From Paraburkholderia fynbosensis (GTDB lineage Bacteria; Pseudomonadota; Gammaproteobacteria; Burkholderiales; Burkholderiaceae), in contig NZ_CADIKI010000019.1 in NCBI RefSeq assembly GCF_902859935.1, forward strand, positions 62,001 through 126,000: DNA of 64,000 bases. The letters run 5' to 3'. The position numbers and the translations under genes were made by a program. Below, piece by piece: positions 24,448 to 32,387 of this stretch; the first letter of the stretch is position 1; every line of letters begins with the position of its first letter. Under the pieces are notes generated by a model, which saw only the letters and a program-made list of their open reading frames with translations, was not told where the DNA came from and ran no database searches.

Positions 24448-25229
24448 TCAGTGCGATCAGTGCGATCAGTGCGATCGGTCGCTCGGTGATCGGCGGGCTC
24501 GGCACGGCCGGCTACGCCACGCGTTTTTTCTTCCGGCTGCTGCTCGAATTTTTCCCGTTGCTGCGCCGTCCGCGCCTTGTCACGAAGCAGATCCACTTCG
24601 TGGGTAATTATTCGCTGGTGATCATCGCCGTGTCGGGGCTGTTCGTCGGCTTCGTGCTTGGGTTGCAGGGCTATTACACGCTCAATCGCTACGGCTCCGA
24701 GCAGGCGTTGGGCCTGCTGGTCGCGCTGTCGCTCGTGCGCGAACTGGGACCGGTGGTCACCGCGCTGCTGTTTGCCGGCCGCGCCGGCACGTCGCTCACG
24801 GCCGAGATCGGCCTGATGAAGGCCGGCGAGCAACTCACCGCGATGGAAATGATGGCGGTCGACCCCGTCAAGGTCGTAGTCGCGCCGCGCCTGTGGGCCG
24901 GGATTGTCTCGATGCCGATCCTCGCCGCGATTTTCAGCGCGGTCGGCGTGTTGGGCGGTTATGTGGTGGGCGTGCTGCTGATCGGCGTCGACGCGGGCGC
25001 GTTCTGGTCGCAGATGCAAGGTGGCGTGGACGTCTGGCGAGATGTCGGCGCCGGGGTCGTCAAGAGCGTGGTGTTCGGCCTCGCGGTGACCTTTGTCGCG
25101 CTGTTTCAAGGCTACGAAGCCAAGCCGACGCCCGAAGGCGTGTCACGCGCGACCACTAAAACGGTCGTGTATGCGTCGCTGGCGGTGCTCGGACTCGATT
25201 TTCTGCTGACCGCACTGATGTTCAGCTAA
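24444..25229 (+). CDS. mlaE: Phospholipid-transport permease MlaE
   Basis: 261-residue inner-membrane permease of the Mla transporter. Its core is typical: SLVRELGPVVTALLFAGRAGTSLTAEIGLM and QLTAMEMMAVDP, with about five membrane helices. The N-terminus is unusual: three perfect tandem copies of the 9-bp unit GATCAGTGC (24446-24472) encode Ile-Ser-Ala three times directly after Met. Because the unit is 9 bp, copy-number change would lengthen or shorten the N-terminus without frameshift. The start ATG overlaps the mlaF stop. Confidence 0.95.
   Translation: MISAISAISAIGRSVIGGLGTAGYATRFFFRLLLEFFPLLRRPRLVTKQIHFVGNYSLVIIAVSGLFVGFVLGLQGYYTLNRYGSEQALGLLVALSLVRELGPVVTALLFAGRAGTSLTAEIGLMKAGEQLTAMEMMAVDPVKVVVAPRLWAGIVSMPILAAIFSAVGVLGGYVVGVLLIGVDAGAFWSQMQGGVDVWRDVGAGVVKSVVFGLAVTFVALFQGYEAKPTPEGVSRATTKTVVYASLAVLGLDFLLTALMFS
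24446..24472 (+). repeat. 3 x 9-bp tandem repeat in mlaE start region
   Basis: GATCAGTGC is repeated three times without mismatch, starting with the G of the mlaE ATG, followed by a diverged partial copy (GATCGGTC). It encodes an in-frame Ile-Ser-Ala repeat. Confidence 0.9.
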
Positions 25230-25317
25230 GACTGCGCGGCACGTTGGCCGCCAGCGGCGTGTCTCTCGGCGGCGCGCGCGGCGGGCAGCATCGGCGGCGT
25301 GGCGGATTCACTTTGGG

Positions 25318-25857
25318 ATGACGATGAAAAAGACTGCTCTCGACTTCTGGGTCGGCCTGTTTGTAGTGTTGGGTTTCGTGGCGCTGCTGTTTCTCGCGCT
25401 GAAGGCCGGCAACATGAGTTCGTTGTCTTTCCAGGCAACCTACCCGGTCAAGCTCAAGTTCGACAATATCGGCGGGCTGAAGGCGCGCGCGCCCGTGAAA
25501 AGCGCGGGCGTGACGGTGGGCCGGGTCGCGTCGATCGGCTTCGACAGCAATGCGTATCAGGCGCTCGTCGTGATCGATCTCGACAAGCAGTATCAGTTTC
25601 CGAAAGACACCTCCGCGAAGATCCTGACGTCGGGTCTGCTCGGCGAACAGTACATCGGACTCGAACCCGGCGGTGACACCGAAATGCTCAAGGCCGGCGA
25701 CACGATTTCGATGACGCAATCGGCGATCGTGCTGGAAAACCTGATCGGCCAGTTCCTATATAGCAAGGCCGCGGATTCGGGGGCGTCGAAGCCCGCGACG
25801 ACCGCGCCGGCGGCGGCAGCGCCGGGCTCGCCTGCCGCCGGCGCGGCCGGTCAATAA
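25318..25857 (+). CDS. mlaD: MCE-domain phospholipid-binding protein MlaD
   Basis: 179-residue inner-membrane-anchored protein: one N-terminal helix (about 9-28, LDFWVGLFVVLGFVALLF) and an MCE domain (YPVKLKFDNIGGLKARAPVKSAGVTVG) that forms the hexameric lipid ring on MlaFEB. The LLGEQYIGLEPGG motif completes the domain. The C-terminal 30 residues are an Ala/Pro/Gly tail. The ATG at 25324 (MKK) is an alternative start. It lies 88 bp after mlaE. Confidence 0.93.
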   Translation: MTMKKTALDFWVGLFVVLGFVALLFLALKAGNMSSLSFQATYPVKLKFDNIGGLKARAPVKSAGVTVGRVASIGFDSNAYQALVVIDLDKQYQFPKDTSAKILTSGLLGEQYIGLEPGGDTEMLKAGDTISMTQSAIVLENLIGQFLYSKAADSGASKPATTAPAAAAPGSPAAGAAGQ

Positions 25858-25868
25858 GGAGAACAAGA

Positions 25869-26894
25869 ATGCAGACCACACGCATCGGAGGCGCGCGCGC
25901 CTTCCAGTTGGGCACGATCGTGGTGGCGGCCGCGGTGCTGGCCGGCTGCGCCACGGTGGAAACACCCACCAAGGGCGATCCGTTCGAAGGCCTGAACCGC
26001 ACTATCTTCACCGTCAACGACAAGATCGACCAGTACGCATTGAAGCCGGTCGCCAAAGGCTACGTGTGGGCGACCCCGCAGCCTGTGCGCGACAGCGTGA
26101 CGAACTTCTTCTCGAACATCGGCGACGTCTACATCGCGGCGAACAACCTGCTGCAGTTGAAGATCACCGACGGCGTGCAGGACATCATGCGGATCGTGAT
26201 CAACACGGTCTTCGGTGTCGGCGGCCTGTTCGACGTGGCGACGCTCGCCAAGCTGCCCAAGCACGAGAATGACCTCGGTCTGACGCTTGGCCACTACGGC
26301 GTGCCGCCGGGGCCGTACCTGGTGCTGCCGCTGTTCGGCCCGAGCACGGTGCGCGACGCGGTCGGCTCGGTCGGCAATTACTATGTGAACCCGCTGAGCT
26401 ACATCGATCCGCCGGGTCTGAGCTGGGCGCTGTACGGCCTGAACATCGTCAACGTGCGCGCGAATCTGCTGGGTGCGAGCGACGTGCTGGAAGGCGCCGC
26501 GCTCGACAAATACTCGTTCGTGCGTAACGCGTATCTGCAACGCCGCCAGTATCTGCTGTCGGACGGCCGCCGGCGCACGCAGGCGCTGCCGAATTACGAC
26601 GACGAAGCGCCGCTGCCGAAGTACGACGAGGACGTCGAGGGCGCGGCAGGCGCGGCCGGGGCGCCTGCCGGTGCGGTCACCGGAACGGCGGGCACGCAGG
26701 GTGCTGCGGCGAAGGCTGCGCCGGCATCCGGCCCTGCCGTCGCGACGCCCCCGCAAGCTGCGCCGGGAGCCGCGTCGGGCGCGTCGGAGACCCCTCCGCT
26801 CGACCTGAACGGCGGTCCGGAAACGACGCAAATCCCAGCAGGCCAACTGGTTCCGCCGACGCGTTTTAATTTTCCGTCATTCAAATTGCGCTGA
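25869..26894 (+). CDS. mlaA: Outer-membrane lipoprotein MlaA (VacJ)
   Basis: 341-residue outer-membrane component that removes misplaced phospholipids from the outer leaflet and hands them to MlaC. It has a lipoprotein signal with LAGC (Cys27), then DPFEGLNRTIFTVND, and LGLTLGHYGVPPGPYLVLPLFGPST, the VacJ signature. The C-terminal 90 residues are an Ala/Gly/Pro-rich extension beyond the roughly 250-residue core. In enteric bacteria mlaA stands alone elsewhere; here it sits between mlaD and mlaC, only 11 bp after mlaD. Confidence 0.95.
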   Translation: MQTTRIGGARAFQLGTIVVAAAVLAGCATVETPTKGDPFEGLNRTIFTVNDKIDQYALKPVAKGYVWATPQPVRDSVTNFFSNIGDVYIAANNLLQLKITDGVQDIMRIVINTVFGVGGLFDVATLAKLPKHENDLGLTLGHYGVPPGPYLVLPLFGPSTVRDAVGSVGNYYVNPLSYIDPPGLSWALYGLNIVNVRANLLGASDVLEGAALDKYSFVRNAYLQRRQYLLSDGRRRTQALPNYDDEAPLPKYDEDVEGAAGAAGAPAGAVTGTAGTQGAAAKAAPASGPAVATPPQAAPGAASGASETPPLDLNGGPETTQIPAGQLVPPTRFNFPSFKLR

Positions 26895-27009
26895 ACGTGC
26901 GGCGGTAACAGATCGATACGACTCTCGCAGTTTGCGCATGGATTGCCGTCGAACTTGCGTGCTAAGGTCGGCTCAAACGCTTGCACTACTTTTTAAGGCT
27001 AGGCTCGAT

Positions 27010-27642
27010 ATGAAAAAACTTTTCCTGATTCCGTTGTTCGCTGCGTTATTTTCCTTCGTTAGTGTCGGGGCATCGGCGCAAACGGTGGATACGAATTCTC
27101 CGGACGCCTTGATCAAGACCGTCACCCAGCAGGTGATCGACGCGGTGCGCGCCGACAAGTCCATCCAGCAGGGCGACATTTCGCGCATCACCCGTCTCGT
27201 CAACGAAAAGATCCTGCCGTACACGGATTTCCGCCGCACCACGCAACTGGCGATGGGCCGTAACTGGCGCACGGCCTCGCCCGAGCAGCAGAACCAGGTG
27301 GTCGAGCAATTCAAGATGCTGCTGATCCGCACGTACTCGGGCGCGCTCGCGCAAGTGCGCGACCAGCAGATCCAGTACAAGCCGTTCCGCATGAATCCGG
27401 ACGACACCGACACGGTGGTGCGCTCGGTGGTGATGAACAACGGCTCGCCGATCGAACTCGACTACCGTCTGTACAAGACGCCGCAAGGCTGGCGTGTGTA
27501 TGACATCAATGTGCTCGGCGCATGGCTGATCCAGGCGTATCAGCAGCAGTTCAATGAGCAGATCCAGCAGAAGGGCGTCGACGGGCTGATCCAGTTCCTC
27601 ACGCAGCGCAATCAGCAACTCGCCGCGGGCAAGCAGTCGTGA
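27010..27642 (+). CDS. mlaC: Periplasmic phospholipid carrier MlaC
   Basis: 210-residue periplasmic shuttle of the Mla system, with a signal peptide (MKKLFLIPLF to GASA, about 23 residues). The mature part has the family segments ILPYTDFRRTTQLAMGRNWR and EQQNQVVEQFKMLLIRTYSGAL, and VVMNNGSPIELDYRLY. The frame is open 26 codons upstream, but the signal peptide fixes the start. mlaB begins within its stop codon (GTGA overlap). Confidence 0.95.
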   Translation: MKKLFLIPLFAALFSFVSVGASAQTVDTNSPDALIKTVTQQVIDAVRADKSIQQGDISRITRLVNEKILPYTDFRRTTQLAMGRNWRTASPEQQNQVVEQFKMLLIRTYSGALAQVRDQQIQYKPFRMNPDDTDTVVRSVVMNNGSPIELDYRLYKTPQGWRVYDINVLGAWLIQAYQQQFNEQIQQKGVDGLIQFLTQRNQQLAAGKQS

Positions 27643-27941
27643 GCGAAGTGCTGAGCACCGTCGCGAACCGCTTCGAGAGCGGTGCAACGTTGACCCACCA
27701 GAGCGCGAAGGCGGCGCTCTCGGCGGGTTTGCAACGCATCTCGGCCGGCGCAACCGGCGTGGATTGCACGCCGCTCGCGCAGTTCGATTCATCCGCACTG
27801 GCCGTGTTTCTCGCGTGGCAGCGTGCCGCCCAAGCACGCGGCGTCAAGTTCGAGATCGTCAATCTGCCGGCTGGTCTCGCCAGTCTCGCGCAGGCCTACG
27901 GCGTCGATACGCTGGTGTGTCGACCAGAGTTAGCGCTTTAG
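27639..27941 (+). CDS. mlaB: STAS-domain protein MlaB, C-terminus supplied by a repeat
   Basis: 100-residue cytoplasmic STAS-domain subunit that stabilises the MlaFE complex. It starts with GTG inside the mlaC stop. The domain core is VDCTPLAQFDSSALAVFLAW with the conserved D-S-S of STAS proteins, then FEIVNLPAGLASLAQAYGVDTL. The last residues (RPELAL) and the TAG stop are read from the first of three 50-bp hairpin repeats, so the original end of the gene has been replaced or capped by the repeat. Confidence 0.85.
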   Translation: MSEVLSTVANRFESGATLTHQSAKAALSAGLQRISAGATGVDCTPLAQFDSSALAVFLAWQRAAQARGVKFEIVNLPAGLASLAQAYGVDTLVCRPELAL

Positions 27942-28067
27942 CGCTTACTCTGGTCCCACGCAACGCGAGTCGACTAGAGTTAGCGCTTTAGCGCTTACTC
28001 CGGTCCTACGCGACGCGAGTCGACCGGGTTAGCGATTTCGCGCTTACTCCGGTCCTACGCGACGCGG
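27919..28067 (+). repeat. Three tandem 50-bp hairpin repeats behind mlaB
   Basis: Copies start at 27919, 27969 and 28019 (50, 50 and 49 bp). Each begins GTCGAC and contains a self-complementary segment: in copy 1, GACCAGAGTTAGCGCT pairs with AGCGCTTACTCTGGTC with one mismatch (27922-27955). Copies 2 (27972-28005) and 3 (28022-28054) keep the stem with partly compensating changes. Each copy ends CCTACGCGACGCG or close to it. The first copy encodes the mlaB stop. The form suggests a dispersed hairpin (REP-like) element. Confidence 0.9.
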
Positions 28068-28318
28068 GTCCCGGGGCTTCCCGCTTTGGCGCCTACGCCG
28101 CTGCCCCTACCATCGCCGCATTGACGCTCCCTCCGCGTCACTCCCAATCCTTCCGGTCGAGTCGGGCCTGCTGATTTTTGCCCTATAATCAAACGTTTTT
28201 TGGTGCACGTCACCGGCCCCAATTCCGTTTCTCCCAGCATTTTGTTGACCCTGCTCCGGGCTGCCTCAGGGCTCCCACGGGGTTCATTTAGGCGCTGCGA
28301 TCCACGCGGCCCACCGTC
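27942..28318. other. Intergenic region between mlaB and the ABC exporter genes
   Basis: 377 bp without a gene. The left 125 bp are the hairpin repeats; the rest includes a TATAAT at 28184-28189. The gap separates mlaB from the ATPase gene of the next transporter, and the promoter candidate suggests that a new transcript can begin here. Confidence 0.55.
28184..28189 (+). promoter_or_regulatory. Probable -10 box upstream of the ABC exporter genes
   Basis: A perfect TATAAT in the context TTTTTGCCCTATAATC, similar to the one upstream of mlaF (GGCCCTATAATT). No clear -35 at 16-18 bp. It is 130 bp before the ATPase start. Confidence 0.38.
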
Positions 28319-29251
28319 ATGTCAGCCATAGAAATTCGTAACGTCAAGAAGCGCTACAAGGACTTGCAGGCGCTCAAGGGCGTCAGCCTCACAGTCGAAG
28401 AAGGCGAGTTCTTCGGACTGCTCGGTCCGAACGGCGCGGGCAAGACCACGCTCATCAGCATCCTCGCTGGCCTCGCCCGCGCCGATGAAGGCAGTATCGC
28501 GGTGCGTGGCCACGACGTCGTGACCGACTTTCGCAACGCGCGCCGCGCGCTCGGCGTGGTGCCGCAGGAGCTCGTGTTCGATCCGTTTTTCACCGTCCGC
28601 GAGACCTTGCGCATCCAGTCCGGCTACTACGGCCTGCGCAACAACGACGCGTGGATCGACGAGATCATGGCTAATCTCGACCTCACCGATAAAGCCGACG
28701 CCAACATGCGTGCGCTGTCGGGCGGCATGAAGCGTCGCGTGCTGGTCGCGCAGGCGCTGGTGCACCGCCCGCCGGTGATCGTCCTCGACGAACCGACCGC
28801 GGGCGTCGACGTCGAGCTGCGTCAAACGCTGTGGAAATTCATCTCGCGCCTGAACCGCGAAGGCCACACCATCGTGCTGACCACGCACTATCTCGAAGAA
28901 GCCGAGTCGCTGTGCCACCGCATCGCGATGTTGCGGCGTGGCGAAGTGGTCGCGCTGGAGCGCACCAGCACACTGTTGCAGCGCTTTGCCGGCATGCAGC
29001 TGTTCGTGCGTTTCGCGCAGGGCGTACTGCCTGCCGAGCTGCGTCCGCTCGAAGCGGAAAGCGGCGCGGGCAACGGCAATGGCCGCCAGCATCTGCTGCG
29101 CCTCACGAGCTACGACGATGTCGAGCGGATTCTCGCGCAGTGCCGCGCAGCGGGCTGTACATTTGAAGAAATCGAGGTCCGCAAGGCCGACCTCGAAGAT
29201 GTGTTCGTTCAGGTGATGAACGGTCCGGAAGTGATCGAGGGGCTTGCATGA
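28319..29251 (+). CDS. ABC exporter ATPase (DrrA/NodI/YadG-like)
   Basis: 310-residue ATPase of an ABC-2 exporter. It has Walker A GPNGAGKTT (36-44), signature LSGGM (133-137), Walker B VIVLDEP (153-159) followed by TAGVD, and switch region TTHYLEEAE. The C-terminal 80 residues form the extra domain seen in drug- or polysaccharide-export ATPases. Its stop overlaps the permease start (ATGA). In Burkholderia the pair stands between mla and murA genes, which suggests an envelope role, but the substrate is unknown. Confidence 0.92.
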   Translation: MSAIEIRNVKKRYKDLQALKGVSLTVEEGEFFGLLGPNGAGKTTLISILAGLARADEGSIAVRGHDVVTDFRNARRALGVVPQELVFDPFFTVRETLRIQSGYYGLRNNDAWIDEIMANLDLTDKADANMRALSGGMKRRVLVAQALVHRPPVIVLDEPTAGVDVELRQTLWKFISRLNREGHTIVLTTHYLEEAESLCHRIAMLRRGEVVALERTSTLLQRFAGMQLFVRFAQGVLPAELRPLEAESGAGNGNGRQHLLRLTSYDDVERILAQCRAAGCTFEEIEVRKADLEDVFVQVMNGPEVIEGLA

Positions 29252-30012
29252 GCGGCTACAGTGGATTCAGTACGCTGTTTTACAAGGAGTTGCTGCGGTT
29301 CTGGAAGGTGGCGTTCCAGACCGTGCTCGCACCGGTCATCACCGCGCTGCTCTATCTGACCATCTTCGGCCACGCATTGCGCGACCACGTGCAGGTTTAT
29401 CCGGGCGTCGAATACACGAGCTTCCTGATTCCGGGTCTCGTGATGATGAGCGTGTTGCAGAACGCGTTCGCGAACAGTTCGTCGTCGCTGATTCAGTCGA
29501 AGATTACCGGCAACCTGGTGTTCGTGCTGCTGCCGCCGCTGTCGCACTACGAGATGTTCGCCGCCTATGTGCTCGCGGCAGTGGCGCGCGGGCTCGCGGT
29601 TGGCTTCGGCGTGTTCATCGTGACGATCTGGTTCGTGCCGGTCAGCTTCATCGCGCCGCTCTACATCATTCTGTTCGCGATTTTCGGCGCGGCGATTCTC
29701 GGCACGCTCGGTCTGATCGCTGGTATCTGGGCGGAGAAGTTCGATCAGCTCGCCGCATTCCAGAATTTTCTGATCATGCCGCTCACGTTCCTCTCGGGCG
29801 TGTTCTACTCGACGCATACGCTGCCGCCGGGCTGGCGCGAAGTGTCGCGTCTCAATCCTTTTTTCTACATGATCGACGGCTTTCGCTACGGTTTCTTCGG
29901 GATGTCGGATATCAATCCGCTCGTGAGCCTTGCGATCGTCGCCGGTTTCTTCGTGGTGCTGGCCGTGGTGGCGATGCGCATGCTCGCTGCCGGCTACAAA
30001 CTGCGCCACTGA
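29248..30012 (+). CDS. ABC-2 type exporter permease (YadH-like)
   Basis: 254-residue inner-membrane permease with six helices, partner of the preceding ATPase. Typical segments are FYKELLRFWKVAFQTVLAPV, YTSFLIPGLVMMSVLQNAF and PLTFLSGVFYSTHTLPP, and the late motif NPFFYMIDGFRYGFFG marks the ABC-2/YadH family. Translation is coupled to the ATPase. A BolA-like gene starts 15 bp after its stop. Confidence 0.92.
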   Translation: MSGYSGFSTLFYKELLRFWKVAFQTVLAPVITALLYLTIFGHALRDHVQVYPGVEYTSFLIPGLVMMSVLQNAFANSSSSLIQSKITGNLVFVLLPPLSHYEMFAAYVLAAVARGLAVGFGVFIVTIWFVPVSFIAPLYIILFAIFGAAILGTLGLIAGIWAEKFDQLAAFQNFLIMPLTFLSGVFYSTHTLPPGWREVSRLNPFFYMIDGFRYGFFGMSDINPLVSLAIVAGFFVVLAVVAMRMLAAGYKLRH

Positions 30013-30027
30013 TCAGGAGCTTCTCTC

Positions 30028-30267
30028 ATGTTGCCGACTCCCGAACAGGTCAAGCAATACATTGCGGCTGGGCTCGCTTGCCAGCATCTCGAAGTCGAAG
30101 GTGACGGCCAGCACTTCTTCGCGACCATTGTGTCGGCGAGCTTCGAAGGCAAGCGTCCGATCCAGCGTCATCAACTGGTGTATGCGGCGCTCGGCGACCG
30201 CATGCGCGAAGAAATCCACGCGCTCAGCATGAAGACGCTGACGCCCGCCGAATGGCAGAACGCGTAA
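30028..30267 (+). CDS. BolA-family protein (IbaG/YrbA-like)
   Basis: 79-residue BolA-fold protein, the IbaG/YrbA subgroup by length and context. It has EVEGDGQHFFATIVSASFEGK and then RHQLVYAALGDRM, which carry the BolA signature including the invariant His. Such proteins bind glutaredoxins with a shared [2Fe-2S] cluster. In many proteobacteria ibaG lies just before murA, as here. A ribosome site AGGAGC precedes the ATG. Confidence 0.92.
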   Translation: MLPTPEQVKQYIAAGLACQHLEVEGDGQHFFATIVSASFEGKRPIQRHQLVYAALGDRMREEIHALSMKTLTPAEWQNA

Positions 30268-30378
30268 TCTGGAAATTTAGTGCGAATTACTCAAGAAGGA
30301 CGCGACGCCGGTAGCGGCGCGTCGAACACGGTCAATGCAGCCCCGGCCGAAGTCCGGGTCAATCAGGAACTGACAGGC

Positions 30379-31641
30379 ATGGATAAACTCGTCATTGAAG
30401 GTGGCTACCCGCTGTCGGGTGAAGTCGTCGTCTCGGGTGCGAAGAACGCGGCGTTGCCGATCCTGTGCGCGGGTTTGCTGAGCGCGGAGCCGGTGCATCT
30501 GGACAACGTGCCCGACCTGCAGGACGTGCGCACGATGCTCAAGCTGCTCGGCCAGATGGGCGTGCGTATCGAGAGCGGCGAAGGCCGTGTGACACTGGAC
30601 GCGTCGAAGGTCGACAACGTCGTCGCGCCGTACGAGATGGTGAAGACCATGCGTGCGTCGATCCTCGTGCTCGGCCCGCTGGTCGCGCGCTTCGGCCACG
30701 CGCGGGTGTCGCTGCCGGGCGGCTGCGCAATCGGCGCACGTCCGGTCGATCAGCACATCAAGGGCTTGCAGGCGATGGGCGCCGACATCACGATCGAGCA
30801 CGGCTTCATCGAAGCCCGCGCGAAGCGTCTGAAGGGCGCGCGCATCGTCACCGACATGATCACCGTGACCGGCACCGAAAACCTGCTGATGGCGGCGGTG
30901 CTGGCCGAAGGCGAAACGGTCATCGAGAACGCGGCGCGTGAGCCGGAAGTCGGCGACCTCGCGCATCTGCTGGTGTCGATGGGCGCGCAGATCGAAGGCA
31001 TCGGCACGGATCGCCTCGTGATCCAGGGCGTCGACAAGCTGCATGGCGCGAAGCACACGGTCATTCCGGATCGCATCGAAGCCGGCACGTTCCTGTGCGC
31101 GGTGGCGGCAGCCGGCGGCGACGTCACGCTGCGTAAAGTACGTCCGCTGATTCTCGAAGCCGTGACCGAAAAGCTGCGCGAAGCGGGCGTCACGATCGAA
31201 GAAGGCGACGACTGGATGCGCGTGCGCATGGATAAGCGTCCAAGCGCCGTCACGTTCCGCACCTCCGAATACCCCGCGTTCCCGACCGACATGCAGGCGC
31301 AGTTCATGGCGCTGAACACGATCGCGGACGGCACCTCGCAGGTCGTCGAAACGATCTTCGAGAACCGCTTTATGCACGTGCAGGAATTGAACCGCCTTGG
31401 CGCGAGCATCACGATCGACGGCAACACCGCGCTCGTGAACGGCGTCGACAAGCTGTCCGGCGCGATGGTGATGGCTACCGACCTGCGCGCGTCCGCGAGT
31501 CTTGTGATCGCCGCGTTGCGTGCCGAAGGCGAGACGCTGATCGACCGTATCTATCACCTGGATCGCGGCTACGACCGGATGGAGACCAAGCTCAACGCGA
31601 TCGGCGCGAAGGTGCGCCGCGTGTCCGGGAGCCAGGCATGA
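30379..31641 (+). CDS. murA: UDP-N-acetylglucosamine 1-carboxyvinyltransferase
   Basis: First committed enzyme of peptidoglycan synthesis; it transfers enolpyruvate from PEP to UDP-GlcNAc. From this ATG the protein has 420 residues and aligns with the E. coli start (MDKLVIEGGYPLSGEV). The Lys-Asn pair of SGAKNAALPIL (22-23) and the catalytic Cys116 in SLPGGCAIGARPVDQH are present; the Cys is the fosfomycin target. The frame is open from a GTG at 30280 with its own GGAA site, and a 33-residue longer form cannot be excluded. Its stop overlaps hisG by four bases. Confidence 0.96.
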   Translation: MDKLVIEGGYPLSGEVVVSGAKNAALPILCAGLLSAEPVHLDNVPDLQDVRTMLKLLGQMGVRIESGEGRVTLDASKVDNVVAPYEMVKTMRASILVLGPLVARFGHARVSLPGGCAIGARPVDQHIKGLQAMGADITIEHGFIEARAKRLKGARIVTDMITVTGTENLLMAAVLAEGETVIENAAREPEVGDLAHLLVSMGAQIEGIGTDRLVIQGVDKLHGAKHTVIPDRIEAGTFLCAVAAAGGDVTLRKVRPLILEAVTEKLREAGVTIEEGDDWMRVRMDKRPSAVTFRTSEYPAFPTDMQAQFMALNTIADGTSQVVETIFENRFMHVQELNRLGASITIDGNTALVNGVDKLSGAMVMATDLRASASLVIAALRAEGETLIDRIYHLDRGYDRMETKLNAIGAKVRRVSGSQA

Positions 31642-32324
31642 GTTCGATGCCGCAAACGTCGTCGTCGCCGGCGGTGAGCGCACCGCTCACGCTGGCGCTG
31701 TCGAAAGGGCGTATCTTCGAAGAAACGCTGCCGTTGCTCGCGGCGGCCGGCATCGAAGTGGCCGAGGATCCGGAAACCTCGCGCAAGCTGATTCTGCCGA
31801 CCACCGACGCGAACCTGCGCGTGATCATCGTGCGTGCCACCGACGTGCCGACCTATGTCGAATACGGCGCGGCCGACTTCGGCGTGGCGGGCAAGGACGT
31901 GCTGCTGGAGCATGGCGGCAGCGGCCTGTATCAGCCGGTCGACCTGGATATCGCGCGCTGCCGGATGTCGGTCGCGGTCGCAGCGGGTTTCGATTATGCG
32001 AAGGCTGTGCGCCAAGGCGCGCGCCTGCGGGTGGCGACCAAGTACGTTGAGACCGCACGTGAGCATTTTGCCGCCAAGGGTGTACACGTCGATCTGATCA
32101 AGCTGTACGGTTCGATGGAACTGGCGCCGCTCGTCGGCCTCGCCGATGCGATCGTCGACCTGGTGAGTTCGGGCAATACCTTGCGCGCCAACAATCTTGT
32201 CGAGGTGGAGGAGATCATGGAGATCTCGTCGCGCCTCGTCGTGAACCAGGCCGCGCTGAAACTGAAGCGCGCCGCGCTGCGGCCGATTCTCGACGCGTTC
32301 GAACGTGCGTCAAAAGCCGGCTGA
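31638..32324 (+). CDS. hisG: ATP phosphoribosyltransferase, short form
   Basis: First enzyme of histidine synthesis, condensing ATP with PRPP. At 228 residues it is the short form (HisGS), which lacks the C-terminal regulatory domain and needs HisZ for activity and feedback by histidine; no hisZ is in this window. Family marks are LALSKGRIFEETLPLL near the N-terminus, DFGVAGKDVLLEHG, and the PRPP site LVSSGNTLRANNLVE. The start overlaps the murA stop (ATGA), joining cell-wall and histidine genes in one transcript. Confidence 0.97.
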   Translation: MSSMPQTSSSPAVSAPLTLALSKGRIFEETLPLLAAAGIEVAEDPETSRKLILPTTDANLRVIIVRATDVPTYVEYGAADFGVAGKDVLLEHGGSGLYQPVDLDIARCRMSVAVAAGFDYAKAVRQGARLRVATKYVETAREHFAAKGVHVDLIKLYGSMELAPLVGLADAIVDLVSSGNTLRANNLVEVEEIMEISSRLVVNQAALKLKRAALRPILDAFERASKAG

Positions 32325-32387
32325 ACGGCGGTCCGATAATGTTGTGACCCCGCTGTTAAGCGCGCCTTACCGAAAACGGATACCCGT

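Noticed and set aside
27919..28067. Evenly spaced 50-bp repeats resembling a minimal CRISPR array.
   Set aside because: The repeats are contiguous without unique spacers, and no cas gene is present. They are tandem hairpins.
31400..31637. A histidine attenuator leader peptide before hisG.
   Set aside because: No His-codon run; hisG overlaps murA, leaving no space for an attenuator.
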